Below, piece by piece: positions 1-5,568 of a stretch of 9,579 nucleotides of DNA. The notes below the pieces were generated by a model. It did not search any database. It was not told where the DNA came from and saw only the letters and a program-made list of their open reading frames with translations. The position numbers and the translations under genes were made by a program. Position 1 is the stretch's first letter, and each line of letters begins with the position of its first letter. The stretch covers positions 1 to 9,579 of the forward strand of contig WRKK01000281.1 in NCBI GenBank assembly GCA_009782245.1, written 5' to 3'. The stretch comes from Defluviitaleaceae bacterium (GTDB lineage: Bacteria > Bacillota > Clostridia > Lachnospirales > WQUN01).

Positions 1-255
1 GCTTTCCCTGCTGAACTGCCATTATTACTGCCCTTAGTGCCTTTGGTTTGGAGTCGCTAATTCCCTCTCAAAGATTTTATTTCAACTTAGGCTATACGTA
101 CTATTTTTTCTGCTTTCGCACCATTACACTTACCGTTTCCAGTTTTGCTTTGGTTGTACGTCTTTAGGCTTTACCAGCATTTAACCTCGAGCTACCACAC
201 ATCTCTGTATAGTAGAGGCTTTCTGTTAGATTTTTTATATTTAGCTATATATTAG
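1..255 (-). other. No-ORF region; possible structured RNA (group II intron domain I-like?)
   Basis: I find no credible coding frame on either strand. Read on the minus strand the region looks like structured RNA. There is a perfect UGC-GAAA-GCA tetraloop hairpin (plus 111-120). A 6-bp long-range pairing is possible between plus 156-161 (GTACGT) and 96-101 (ACGTAC). A bulged stem joins plus 183-195 and 210-218. A string reading GCCUAAAGACG, a later AGCCUAAGUUG and a GUGUG (plus 200 down to 196) are reminiscent of group II intron domain I and its GUGYG 5' end. The resemblance is by eye only, and no domain V or reverse transcriptase is visible because the segment leaves the window. It could equally be decayed intergenic DNA or another structured RNA. 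Confidence 0.25.
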
Positions 256-594
256 TTAAATATTTTGTAACAGTTTGTTACCTTTTCCTATTGGATTTTG
301 CTGGTCGGCGGCGGTTAGGTCAAACGATATTTTGCGGCCGTCCACGGCGGTAACGGTTGCGGTTGCGGTTATTGTGGCGTTTAGCGGGCTTGCGGCGGTG
401 TGTTCAACGGCAATTTGCGTACCCACCGAAGTTTGCGTTGGCTCTAAGTAGTCCGCAAGTGCGTTACAGGCGGCTTGTTCCATTAGTGCAATCATCATTG
501 GTGTGCTAAAAACTTCCAAGCTGCCGCTACCCACAGATTTTGCGGTATTTGCTGTGGTTACGGTGGTGGCGGCTGTTGCTGTTTTTCCTTGCAT
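256..594 (-). CDS. FlK-like hotdog-fold acyl-CoA thioesterase, C-terminus shortened
   Basis: A small hotdog-fold protein resembling the fluoroacetyl-CoA thioesterase (FlK) family, which hydrolyses acyl-CoA thioesters in the cytosol. Numbered from the preferred start, the pattern VFSTPMMIALMEQAA carries Thr31 and Glu39, and VEHTA carries His65; these match the Thr/Glu/His catalytic set known for FlK. The chosen start is the ATG at 594, because AAAGGGG lies 8 bases upstream. An ATG at 612 would lie only 2-4 bases from the predicted transcription start and has no ribosome binding site. The product is about 112 residues. The usual ending after the G-K/E-G turn (typically GEGTHER and a further strand) is missing: the frame reads IGKGNKLLQNI and stops, at a GTAACA/TGTTAC inverted repeat. 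The substrate is unknown; many such genes are general housekeeping thioesterases. The family call is fairly secure, function less so. Confidence 0.7.
   Translation of the reverse strand: MQGKTATAATTVTTANTAKSVGSGSLEVFSTPMMIALMEQAACNALADYLEPTQTSVGTQIAVEHTAASPLNATITATATVTAVDGRKISFDLTAADQQNPIGKGNKLLQNI
268..282. repeat. Inverted repeat GTAACA-GTT-TGTTAC at the thioesterase 3' end
   Basis: A perfect 6-bp inverted repeat with a 3-base loop overlaps the last codons of the thioesterase gene. On the minus strand it is followed by AAAATATTT rather than a clean T-run, so it is a weak terminator candidate at best. It sits exactly where the protein diverges from its family's expected sequence. Confidence 0.5.
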
Positions 595-621
595 AAAATC
601 AACCCCTTTCATAATGTTTTT

Positions 622-650
622 AGTCTAGCATAATTTTTGGGGCTTGTCAA
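622..650 (-). promoter_or_regulatory. Sigma-A-type promoter for the thioesterase gene
   Basis: On the minus strand, -35 TTGACA (650-645) and -10 TAGACT (627-622) are separated by 17 bases, with TGC just before the -10 (extended -10 TGn). Transcription would begin near 614-616, a few bases from the upstream ATG at 612, which supports the internal ATG at 594 as the real start. Confidence 0.75.
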
Positions 651-661
651 TATTTTGACAA
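644..661. promoter_or_regulatory. 18-bp palindrome containing both divergent -35 boxes
   Basis: TTGTCAA-TATT-TTGACAA is a perfect inverted repeat (644-650 and 655-661). Each arm contains the -35 hexamer of one divergent promoter, with only 4 bases between the hexamers. It may be a regulator operator, or may simply arise because two consensus -35 boxes lie back to back. Confidence 0.55.
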
Positions 662-683
662 AAAAACAAAACTATGTTACAAT
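655..683 (+). promoter_or_regulatory. Consensus sigma-A-type promoter for pyrBCF
   Basis: A perfect -35 TTGACA (655-660), a 17-base A-rich spacer and -10 TACAAT (678-683) predict a start near 690. The leader to the pyrB ATG is only about 26 bases. That is too short for a PyrR-type or other pyrimidine attenuator, so control, if any, must act at initiation or on the short leader. Confidence 0.85.
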
Positions 684-715
684 ACCAACATAACCTAAAA
701 TGAAAGGACTACAAA

Positions 716-1684
716 ATGTCAAAATTACCCAAAAAAGACCTTCTGGGCATAAAAAATTTATCTGCCACCGAAATTTTAACGTTGCTGGAAATGGCAAAAG
801 CCGAAAAGCCAAAAATAAAAAACCCGCAACTGCGCGATGACTCCCTTAAAAACGTTAGTTTGGCAACTTTATTTTACGAAAACAGCACCAGAACAAAATT
901 ATCGTTCCTGCTGGCTGGCGATTATTTGGGAGCAATTACCAACGATCTTAATATATCAACAAGCAGCGTGGCAAAGGGCGAAACCCTTATAGATACTGGG
1001 CTTACGCTTGATAGCATGGGAATCAACATTATAGTAATTCGCCACAGCATGGCGGGTAGTGCACAATTATTGGCGGAAAACGTTTCGGCGGCGGTAGTCA
1101 ACGGCGGCGACGGCTCCAACGAACACCCAACCCAAGCATTGCTGGATTTGTTCACTATGTGGGAGCATAAAAATTCCTTTGCCAACTTAAAAGTGGCTAT
1201 TTTGGGCGATATTGCCAATAGCCGAGTGGCACGTAGCAATATTTTCGGGTTGACAAAGCTGGGCGCAAATGTAACTTTAGCTGGCCCGCCAACGCTTGTT
1301 TCCCAAAATATGGCTAGTTTGGGCGTTACAGTTACCAACAATATTACCGAGGCAATCGCCGATGCAGATTTTATCATGGGTTTGCGTGTTCAGCTAGAGC
1401 GCCAAAAAGCCGCAACTTTCCCAAGTTTGGCGGAATACGCCCATTTTTGGGGGCTAACAAAAGAGCACCTGCAACACGCCAAGCCCGATGCAATAATAAT
1501 GCACCCAGGCCCAGTAAATAGGGGCGTTGAACTTAGCACCGAGCTCATAGACGGCGACCGCTCGGTTATATATCCGCAAGTGGAAAACGGCGTTGCTATA
1601 AGAATGGCGGTTCTAAAGTATTTGGCACTTGCCAACATTGGCAATATCGGTGCTAAAAAGGATTATGTGATAAAATTCCTATAA
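716..1684 (+). CDS. pyrB: Aspartate carbamoyltransferase catalytic subunit
   Basis: Transfers the carbamoyl group from carbamoyl phosphate to aspartate, the committed step of de novo pyrimidine synthesis, in the cytosol as a trimer. Family signatures are all present in the 322 residues: the carbamoyl-phosphate loop FYENSTRT (STRT at 57-60), the SVAKGE loop with Lys87, IRH around 108-110, HPTQALLD at 137-144, and the aspartate-domain HPGPVNRGVEL from 263. The start is supported by AAAGGA seven bases upstream. It is slightly longer than typical Gram-positive enzymes because of a tail after MAVLKYLAL (about residues 306-322) that I do not recognise. It is the first gene of pyrB-pyrC-pyrF, 33 bases before pyrC. 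No pyrI regulatory subunit follows, so allosteric control by a regulatory chain is not encoded here. Confidence 0.97.
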   Translation: MSKLPKKDLLGIKNLSATEILTLLEMAKAEKPKIKNPQLRDDSLKNVSLATLFYENSTRTKLSFLLAGDYLGAITNDLNISTSSVAKGETLIDTGLTLDSMGINIIVIRHSMAGSAQLLAENVSAAVVNGGDGSNEHPTQALLDLFTMWEHKNSFANLKVAILGDIANSRVARSNIFGLTKLGANVTLAGPPTLVSQNMASLGVTVTNNITEAIADADFIMGLRVQLERQKAATFPSLAEYAHFWGLTKEHLQHAKPDAIIMHPGPVNRGVELSTELIDGDRSVIYPQVENGVAIRMAVLKYLALANIGNIGAKKDYVIKFL

Positions 1685-1717
1685 AATGCTGAAAAGTTGA
1701 AAAAAAGAGGTTTTTAG

Positions 1718-3022
1718 ATGATAACAATAAAAAATGGTCGCATTTTAGACCCCGCAAATAATATTGACGAAATTTTGGATTTAACCATAGAAAACGGCGT
1801 TATAACGCAGATTGGCAAAAATCTTCCAGAGGGATTAAGAACGGGCGAAAAATCGCAAGCGATAAATGCCGAAAATATGTGGGTTGTGCCTGGCCTGATT
1901 GATATGCACGTACATTTGCGCGATCCAGGCTACAAGCACAAGGAAACCATAAAAACAGGCACACAAGCTGCCGCAAAGGGCGGTTTTACAACAATATGTG
2001 CCATGGCGAACACCAACCCCGTAACAGACAACGAAATTGTGGTAGAATACATAACGTCAAAAGCCCGAAAAGAGGGCGTTGTGCACGTTTTGCCCATTGG
2101 TAGCGTAACAAAAGGCATGGCGGGGCAAGAATTATCCGCAATAGGCGAAATGGCGGCGGCTGGCATTTGTGCAATCAGCGAGGACGGCAAATTTGTTGAA
2201 AATCCCGCCTTGCTAAAAACGGCGATGACGTACGCAAAAATGTTTAACTTGCCCATTTTATCGCATTGCGAAGAGCCGCGCATTACAGGTAGCGGGCAAA
2301 TTGCCGCTGGCAACCACGCCGAAAACCTCGGATTAAAGGGGATAATCCCCGAATCGGAGGAAATGGCGGTTGCACGGGATATTATTTTGGCAAAAGCCGC
2401 AAAATCCCGTTTGCACATATGCCACGTTAGCACCCAGGAAAGCCTGTACCACATACGCAACGCCAAGGCAAAGGGAATAGCCGTTACTGCCGAAGTTACG
2501 CCGCACCATTTTACTTTATGCGTTGAGGATATTCCGCCGTACGATGCTAATTTTAAGATGAGCCCGCCGTTACGCACCGCCGCCGATATTGCCGCCCTTA
2601 AAGCCGCACTACAAGACGGCACGATTGACGTTATTGCAACCGACCACGCCCCGCACCACGCCGACGACAAAAACTGCGAATTTGAACTAGCACAAAACGG
2701 CATAATCGGGCTAGAAACCGCAATCTCGCTGTCTATAACCGAACTAATAGAGCCAAAAATTTTAACGCCGCTAGAATGGGTTGCAAAATTAACGGTTAAT
2801 CCCGCCAAAATTCTCGGTTTAGCGGATAAAGGCAGCCTAACAATCGGCACAAACGCCGATGTTACCATAATCGACCCCAATGTTGAGTACACAATCGACA
2901 AAAATAATTTTGCATCGTTAAGCAAAAACACGCCGTTTGTCGGCAGAAAAACCAAAGGAAAAGCCCTGTACACAATCGTTGCGGGCAAAATAATATTAAA
3001 TGCAGGTGAATTGATATGTTAA
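1718..3022 (+). CDS. pyrC: Dihydroorotase (class I, zinc amidohydrolase)
   Basis: Cyclises carbamoyl-aspartate to dihydroorotate, acting directly after PyrB. The 434 residues form an amidohydrolase barrel with all expected metal and catalytic positions: DMHVHLRDPG with His64 and His66, EDGKF with Asp156, HCEEP with His183, HICHVST with His236, and ATDHAPHH with Asp309. The HxHLRDPG form and full length mark the class I (Gram-positive/CAD-like) type rather than the shorter E. coli type. An AGAGG ribosome binding site lies eight bases before the ATG. The end overlaps the pyrF start by 7 bases, so translation is probably coupled. The enzyme looks intact. A 352-residue antisense open frame over it is a codon-bias shadow. 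Confidence 0.97.
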   Translation: MITIKNGRILDPANNIDEILDLTIENGVITQIGKNLPEGLRTGEKSQAINAENMWVVPGLIDMHVHLRDPGYKHKETIKTGTQAAAKGGFTTICAMANTNPVTDNEIVVEYITSKARKEGVVHVLPIGSVTKGMAGQELSAIGEMAAAGICAISEDGKFVENPALLKTAMTYAKMFNLPILSHCEEPRITGSGQIAAGNHAENLGLKGIIPESEEMAVARDIILAKAAKSRLHICHVSTQESLYHIRNAKAKGIAVTAEVTPHHFTLCVEDIPPYDANFKMSPPLRTAADIAALKAALQDGTIDVIATDHAPHHADDKNCEFELAQNGIIGLETAISLSITELIEPKILTPLEWVAKLTVNPAKILGLADKGSLTIGTNADVTIIDPNVEYTIDKNNFASLSKNTPFVGRKTKGKALYTIVAGKIILNAGELIC

Positions 3023-3936
3023 TTGATAAGCTAGTATCCCGAATAATTGACCTTGACAGCCCTATCGTTGTTGGGCTAGACCCGCGGCTGGACAAAATGC
3101 CCCAAAAATTGCGGGACGAAATATTTTTTGTGCGTGGCAAAACGCCCGAGGCGGCGGCGCGTATATTTTACCGCTTTAACAAAGCCATAATAGACCACAT
3201 TTACGACATTGTTCCAGCCGTAAAACCGCAAATTGCCATGTACGAGCAACTTGGCGTGGCTGGCATCGATTGCTACATTAAAACCGTATCTTATGCAAAA
3301 TCAAAGGGGTTGCTGGTTATCGGCGATATAAAGCGGGGCGACATTGCAACCACCGCCGAAGCCTACTCTCACGGGCATATTGGCAAAATAGAAATAGAAG
3401 ATACCGTCCACAAGGCTTTTGACGAGGACTTTATCACTGTCAACCCGTATATGGGTTCGGATTCGGTTAGCCCGTATTTAAGCGATTGCCAAAAATACGG
3501 CAAGGGGATTTTTGTTTTGGTAAAAACGTCCAACAAGGGTAGCAAAGATATACAAGACCTAATAACGGTCGACGGGTTGCCTATTTATCGGCACGTTGGC
3601 AATTTGGTCAGCGAATGGGGCAACGATTTAATCGGCGAGCATGGCTTTAGTTCGGTATGTGCGGTGGTCGGCGCAACGCACCCCGAAGAGGGTACAATTT
3701 TACGGGAAAATATGCCGCACACATTCTTTTTAGTACCAGGCTACGGCGCACAAGGCGGCACAGCCAAAGACCTACAAGGTATGTACAACCCAGACAAACT
3801 CGGCATCATAGTAAACAGTTCCCGCGGCATAACCGAGGCATTTCATTCAGAAGAATACAAAACCTACGGCGAACACAACTTCGCCCAAGCCGCCCGAGAT
3901 GCAGTTTTAGCCATGAAAAGGGATTTGCTTGGCTGA
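3016..3936 (+). CDS. pyrF: Orotidine 5'-phosphate decarboxylase (long clostridial-type)
   Basis: Decarboxylates OMP to UMP, the last step of the pathway. The 306 residues match the longer PyrF subfamily found in clostridia, actinobacteria and others. An N-terminal VVGLDPRLD loop (18-25) is followed by the catalytic segment IGDIKRGDIATTA (Asp104, Lys106, Asp109). VNPYMGSDSV (142-151), VPGYGAQGG (240-248) and VNSSRGI (266-272) form the phosphate-binding end. AGGTGA (3004-3009) lies upstream of the ATG, inside the end of pyrC. It is the last gene of the pyr operon. A hairpin-rich dispersed repeat begins within a few bases of its stop. Genes for the steps between PyrC and PyrF (pyrD/K, pyrE) are absent here and must be elsewhere. 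Confidence 0.96.
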   Translation: MLIDKLVSRIIDLDSPIVVGLDPRLDKMPQKLRDEIFFVRGKTPEAAARIFYRFNKAIIDHIYDIVPAVKPQIAMYEQLGVAGIDCYIKTVSYAKSKGLLVIGDIKRGDIATTAEAYSHGHIGKIEIEDTVHKAFDEDFITVNPYMGSDSVSPYLSDCQKYGKGIFVLVKTSNKGSKDIQDLITVDGLPIYRHVGNLVSEWGNDLIGEHGFSSVCAVVGATHPEEGTILRENMPHTFFLVPGYGAQGGTAKDLQGMYNPDKLGIIVNSSRGITEAFHSEEYKTYGEHNFAQAARDAVLAMKRDLLG

Positions 3937-3940
3937 CGAC

Positions 3941-4035
3941 AAAAGCAAAATCAAAACCGTGGGCTCTGCCCACACCCGCAAGGGGCGCTGCCCCTTGACC
4001 CCGCAAGGAGCGCGCCCCTTGACCCGCTAAAATTT
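3941..4035 (+). repeat. Dispersed hairpin repeat, copy 1 (with internal duplication)
   Basis: Starts 5 bases after the pyrF stop with A-rich six-base steps (CAAAAG/CAAAAT/CAAAAC). It then forms three hairpins: GTGGGC-TCT-GCCCAC (3959-3973), CAAGGGGC-GCT-GCCCCTTG (3979-3997) and the near-palindrome CAAGGAGCGCGCCCCTTG (4004-4021). The second and third are a degenerate tandem duplication of about 25 bases (CCCGCAAGG...CCCCTTGAC). It ends in CCGCTAAAATTTTT. The last hairpin followed by a T-run could act as a weak terminator for the pyr operon. The same element recurs inverted at 7141-7221 and in this orientation from 9488. Confidence 0.85.
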
Positions 4036-4052
4036 TTAATGGGTTTTTCGTG

Positions 4053-4082
4053 GCAAATTTATGATATATTGGTTAAATTTGC
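4053..4082. repeat. AT-rich inverted repeat GCAAATTT / AAATTTGC
   Basis: Perfect 8-bp arms (4053-4060 and 4075-4082) around a 14-base AT-rich centre, between the dispersed repeat and the GC-rich tandem segment. No flanking T-run or gene gives it an obvious role. Confidence 0.5.
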
Positions 4083-4091
4083 GATAGGTTT

Positions 4092-4169
4092 CCCGCCCGT
4101 TTGCCCGCCTGCCGAACGGGCAGGTCTCCAACCATTACGCCCGTTCGCCCGTTCGCCCGTTCGCCCGTT
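4092..4169. repeat. GC-rich palindrome plus 8-bp tandem repeat (CGCCCGTT x4)
   Basis: Four perfect copies of CGCCCGTT run from 4138 to 4169. Just upstream, CCGCCCGTTTG (from 4093) and CCTGCC-GAACG-GGCAGG (4108-4124) use the same CCCGTT/AACGGG vocabulary, so the tandem array may have grown out of this small palindrome. The segment is far more GC-rich than its AT-rich surroundings and contains no open frame of note. Copy number would be prone to slippage. Confidence 0.8.
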
Positions 4170-4215
4170 TGTCTCGTTCCCTGCTATCGGCAGACAGGCT
4201 AAATGATAAGCACAC

Positions 4216-4257
4216 AAAAAAATGACTACTTACATTCCCCGTAGCAGTCATTTTTTC
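4216..4257. terminator. Bidirectional intrinsic terminator between pyrBCF and tRNA-Cys
   Basis: AAAAAAATGACT (4216-4227) pairs with AGTCATTTTTT (4246-4256), and the stem continues inward imperfectly (CTTAC with GTAG). A T-run follows on both strands. It suits termination of the minus-strand tRNA-Cys, whose 3' end is 19 bases away, and also of plus-strand transcription reading through from pyrF. Confidence 0.85.
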
Positions 4258-4275
4258 TTATTAAAAATTCCAAGC

Positions 4276-4346
4276 AGGTACCACCCGGATTTGAACCGGG
4301 GATAAAGGTGTTGCAGACCTCTGCCTTACCACTTGGCTATGGCACC
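4276..4346 (-). tRNA. tRNA-Cys (anticodon GCA)
   Basis: Read on the minus strand this is a 71-base cloverleaf. The acceptor arm GGTGCCA/TGGTACC has one G-T pair. The D arm is GCCAAGTGGTAAGGC. The anticodon arm is GAGGT-CTGCAAC-ACCTT, with GCA in the loop. The T arm is CCCGG-TTCAAAT-CCGGG. The unpaired discriminator is T, the cysteine identity base. The CCA tail is not encoded and must be added after transcription. It stands alone, with its own promoter and terminator, convergent with the pyr operon and divergent from the MoxR cluster. Confidence 0.97.
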
Positions 4347-4380
4347 GAAAAATTTCCCGAAAAATTTCCTAAAAATTCCC
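4345..4380. repeat. 12-bp tandem repeat in the tRNA-Cys leader
   Basis: CCGAAAAATTTC occurs twice exactly (4345-4356, 4357-4368), followed by a degenerate third unit CTAAAAATTCCC. The first unit includes the first two bases of the mature tRNA, so the 5' processing junction lies inside the repeat. Confidence 0.75.
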
Positions 4381-4401
4381 CCAAAAAAATCCAACAAAAA
4401 T

Positions 4402-4430
4402 AGTGTAGCACAAAAAAATATTAAAGTCAA
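4402..4430 (-). promoter_or_regulatory. Sigma-A-type promoter for tRNA-Cys
   Basis: Minus-strand -35 TTGACT (4430-4425), a 17-base spacer and -10 TACACT (4407-4402), with TGC before the -10. Predicted start is near 4395, giving a leader of about 50 bases that must be removed to make the tRNA 5' end. Confidence 0.75.
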
Positions 4431-4522
4431 ATTATTTTGCAAAAAATTTTTTTGGCGGATAATGTTGCGGGTTGCTTGATTTTGGCATATTTAATTTTTA
4501 TGTAGCAATGCAAAAATTTTTG

Positions 4523-4531
4523 TGGTATAAT
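4523..4531 (+). promoter_or_regulatory. Extended -10 promoter for the MoxR-cluster operon
   Basis: TGG-TATAAT (TGn plus a perfect -10 at 4526-4531) with no good -35 at the usual distance (TAGCAA at 4503-4508). The extended -10 can compensate. Predicted start is near 4538, leaving a leader of about 90 bases. Confidence 0.65.
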
Positions 4532-4555
4532 AGTTGTATGCTTAAAATTTATCAG

Positions 4556-4614
4556 AACTTAGATTAGACCTAGCTTAGACCTAGACTAGATTTAGAGAGC
4601 TAGATTTAGAGAGG
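4556..4614 (+). repeat. Purine/CTAG-rich short repeats in the operon leader
   Basis: The leader is built from related short steps: CTTAGATTAGACCTAG then CTTAGACCTAGACTAG, followed by two copies of CTAGATTTAGAGAG (about 4585-4598 and 4599-4612). The second copy carries the only ribosome-binding-like string, AGAGAGG (4608-4614). That places it 14 bases before the ATG at 4629, longer than usual spacing. Confidence 0.7.
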
Positions 4615-4628
4615 AAATTTATATCAAA

Positions 4629-5567
4629 ATGAAACTTGAATATTTGCCCATGAACGCCGCCGCCCTTATGGATAGGGTTTTTGACCTGTATAAAGCTACG
4701 TTTAAGATACAAATTGCGTTTTCGGTAATACTTGGTATTATTTCGTTTGTGCTGCTTTTTGGCGTTATTACTATTTTTGCGGTAACGCTGGCCTCTGCCA
4801 TGATTGGCATGGGCGATGTTGACGATAACACCATATTTGTTATTGTTATTGTTTTTGGTGCGGTAATTTTGCCGCTAATTGTGGCTTGGACGTATTTTTC
4901 GTCGTCGGGGCATATTTTGATTGCCAAACAGGCTTTTTATAAGGAGATTCCCCAGTTGCCGTTTGCCGCCACTTTTCAGGCACTGGGCAGAGTAATTACT
5001 GTTGCTTTGGCACATCTTATTTTGTCGTTGCCGTGGCTGATTATTTTGGGCTTGCTGATATATTCCTTTACAACGGGCTTTGATGTGCTGTTTTTTATTA
5101 CCGAAGAACCGTTATTGTTTTTCCTGTTTACGCTGATTTATGCCGTTGTTTACGTGATTTATTCCAATATATTTGCCCTTTCTGTGCCTGTTGCAATTTT
5201 TGACAAGCGGCTATTTTTTGCAAGCGTAAAAGAATCCTGGCGGCTGATAAAGGGCGATTTTTGGCGTATTTTGGGCATAAGATTATTGTGGCTGGTTTTG
5301 GTGCAACTGCTGTCTTTTAGCGCCCAAGGATTATTTTCTACTATAATATTGCTGGTTACAGCGTTTGCCGAAAGTGCTGTGGATATTAGCGGCATTTGGG
5401 TTATGGTTGTGGCGGGTCAGCTGCCTTTTTGGATTTCTACCATAATTACCCTGCTGGTTGCTCCAATGGAGGGCATTATGACGGCGACAATATATTTCAA
5501 CCAAAAAATAAAAAAAGATGCACTGGATATATCTATCGGGTTAGAATTATTATCGCGGAGGGCTTAA
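4629..5567 (+). CDS. Six-helix membrane protein, GPDPase-membrane-domain-like
   Basis: A 312-residue integral membrane protein with about six hydrophobic segments (roughly residues 28-58, 68-90, 122-148, 161-190, 215-247, 256-283). The N-terminal LPMNAAALMDRVFDLYKATFK, the central FDKRLFFASVKESWRLIKGDFWRILG and the C-terminal IYFNQKIKKDALDISIGLELL match, by eye, the membrane-domain family related to glycerophosphodiester phosphodiesterase membrane domains. Members of that family often sit beside DUF4129 genes. No phosphodiesterase catalytic domain is present, so enzymatic activity should not be assumed. It is the first gene of the MoxR cluster; the next gene begins one base after its stop. 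The role may be as a membrane scaffold or transporter-like partner. The start is the only reasonable ATG, though its ribosome binding site is distant. Confidence 0.75.
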   Translation: MKLEYLPMNAAALMDRVFDLYKATFKIQIAFSVILGIISFVLLFGVITIFAVTLASAMIGMGDVDDNTIFVIVIVFGAVILPLIVAWTYFSSSGHILIAKQAFYKEIPQLPFAATFQALGRVITVALAHLILSLPWLIILGLLIYSFTTGFDVLFFITEEPLLFFLFTLIYAVVYVIYSNIFALSVPVAIFDKRLFFASVKESWRLIKGDFWRILGIRLLWLVLVQLLSFSAQGLFSTIILLVTAFAESAVDISGIWVMVVAGQLPFWISTIITLLVAPMEGIMTATIYFNQKIKKDALDISIGLELLSRRA

Positions 5568-5568
5568 A

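Noticed and set aside
1..205. Broken reading frame on the minus strand (MCGSSRLNAGKA, then stops)
   Set aside because: Five in-frame stops of all three types within about 70 codons; no family resemblance, so recoding or a pseudogene cannot be supported.
684..715. PyrR attenuator or uracil-responsive leader before pyrB
   Set aside because: About 26 bases of leader with no hairpin or T-run is too short to hold one.
922..1377. 151-residue open frame antisense to pyrB
   Set aside because: Shadow of a clearly functional pyrB; no start signals or recognisable motifs.
1930..2988. 352-residue open frame antisense to pyrC
   Set aside because: It lies wholly across an intact dihydroorotase with every catalytic residue, has no ribosome site, and its composition is that expected from the mirror frame of codon-biased DNA.
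3657..3998. 113-residue frame overlapping the pyrF end and the repeat
   Set aside because: Arg/Pro/His-rich translation of the alternate pyrF frame running into the dispersed repeat; no ribosome site.
4138..4169. Possible CRISPR array
   Set aside because: The 8-base units are directly adjacent with no spacers, so this is a simple tandem repeat.
4538..4567. Nine-codon leader peptide (MLKIYQNLD) before the membrane protein
   Set aside because: Its ATG coincides with the predicted transcription start, there is no ribosome site, and no amino-acid run or attenuator follows.
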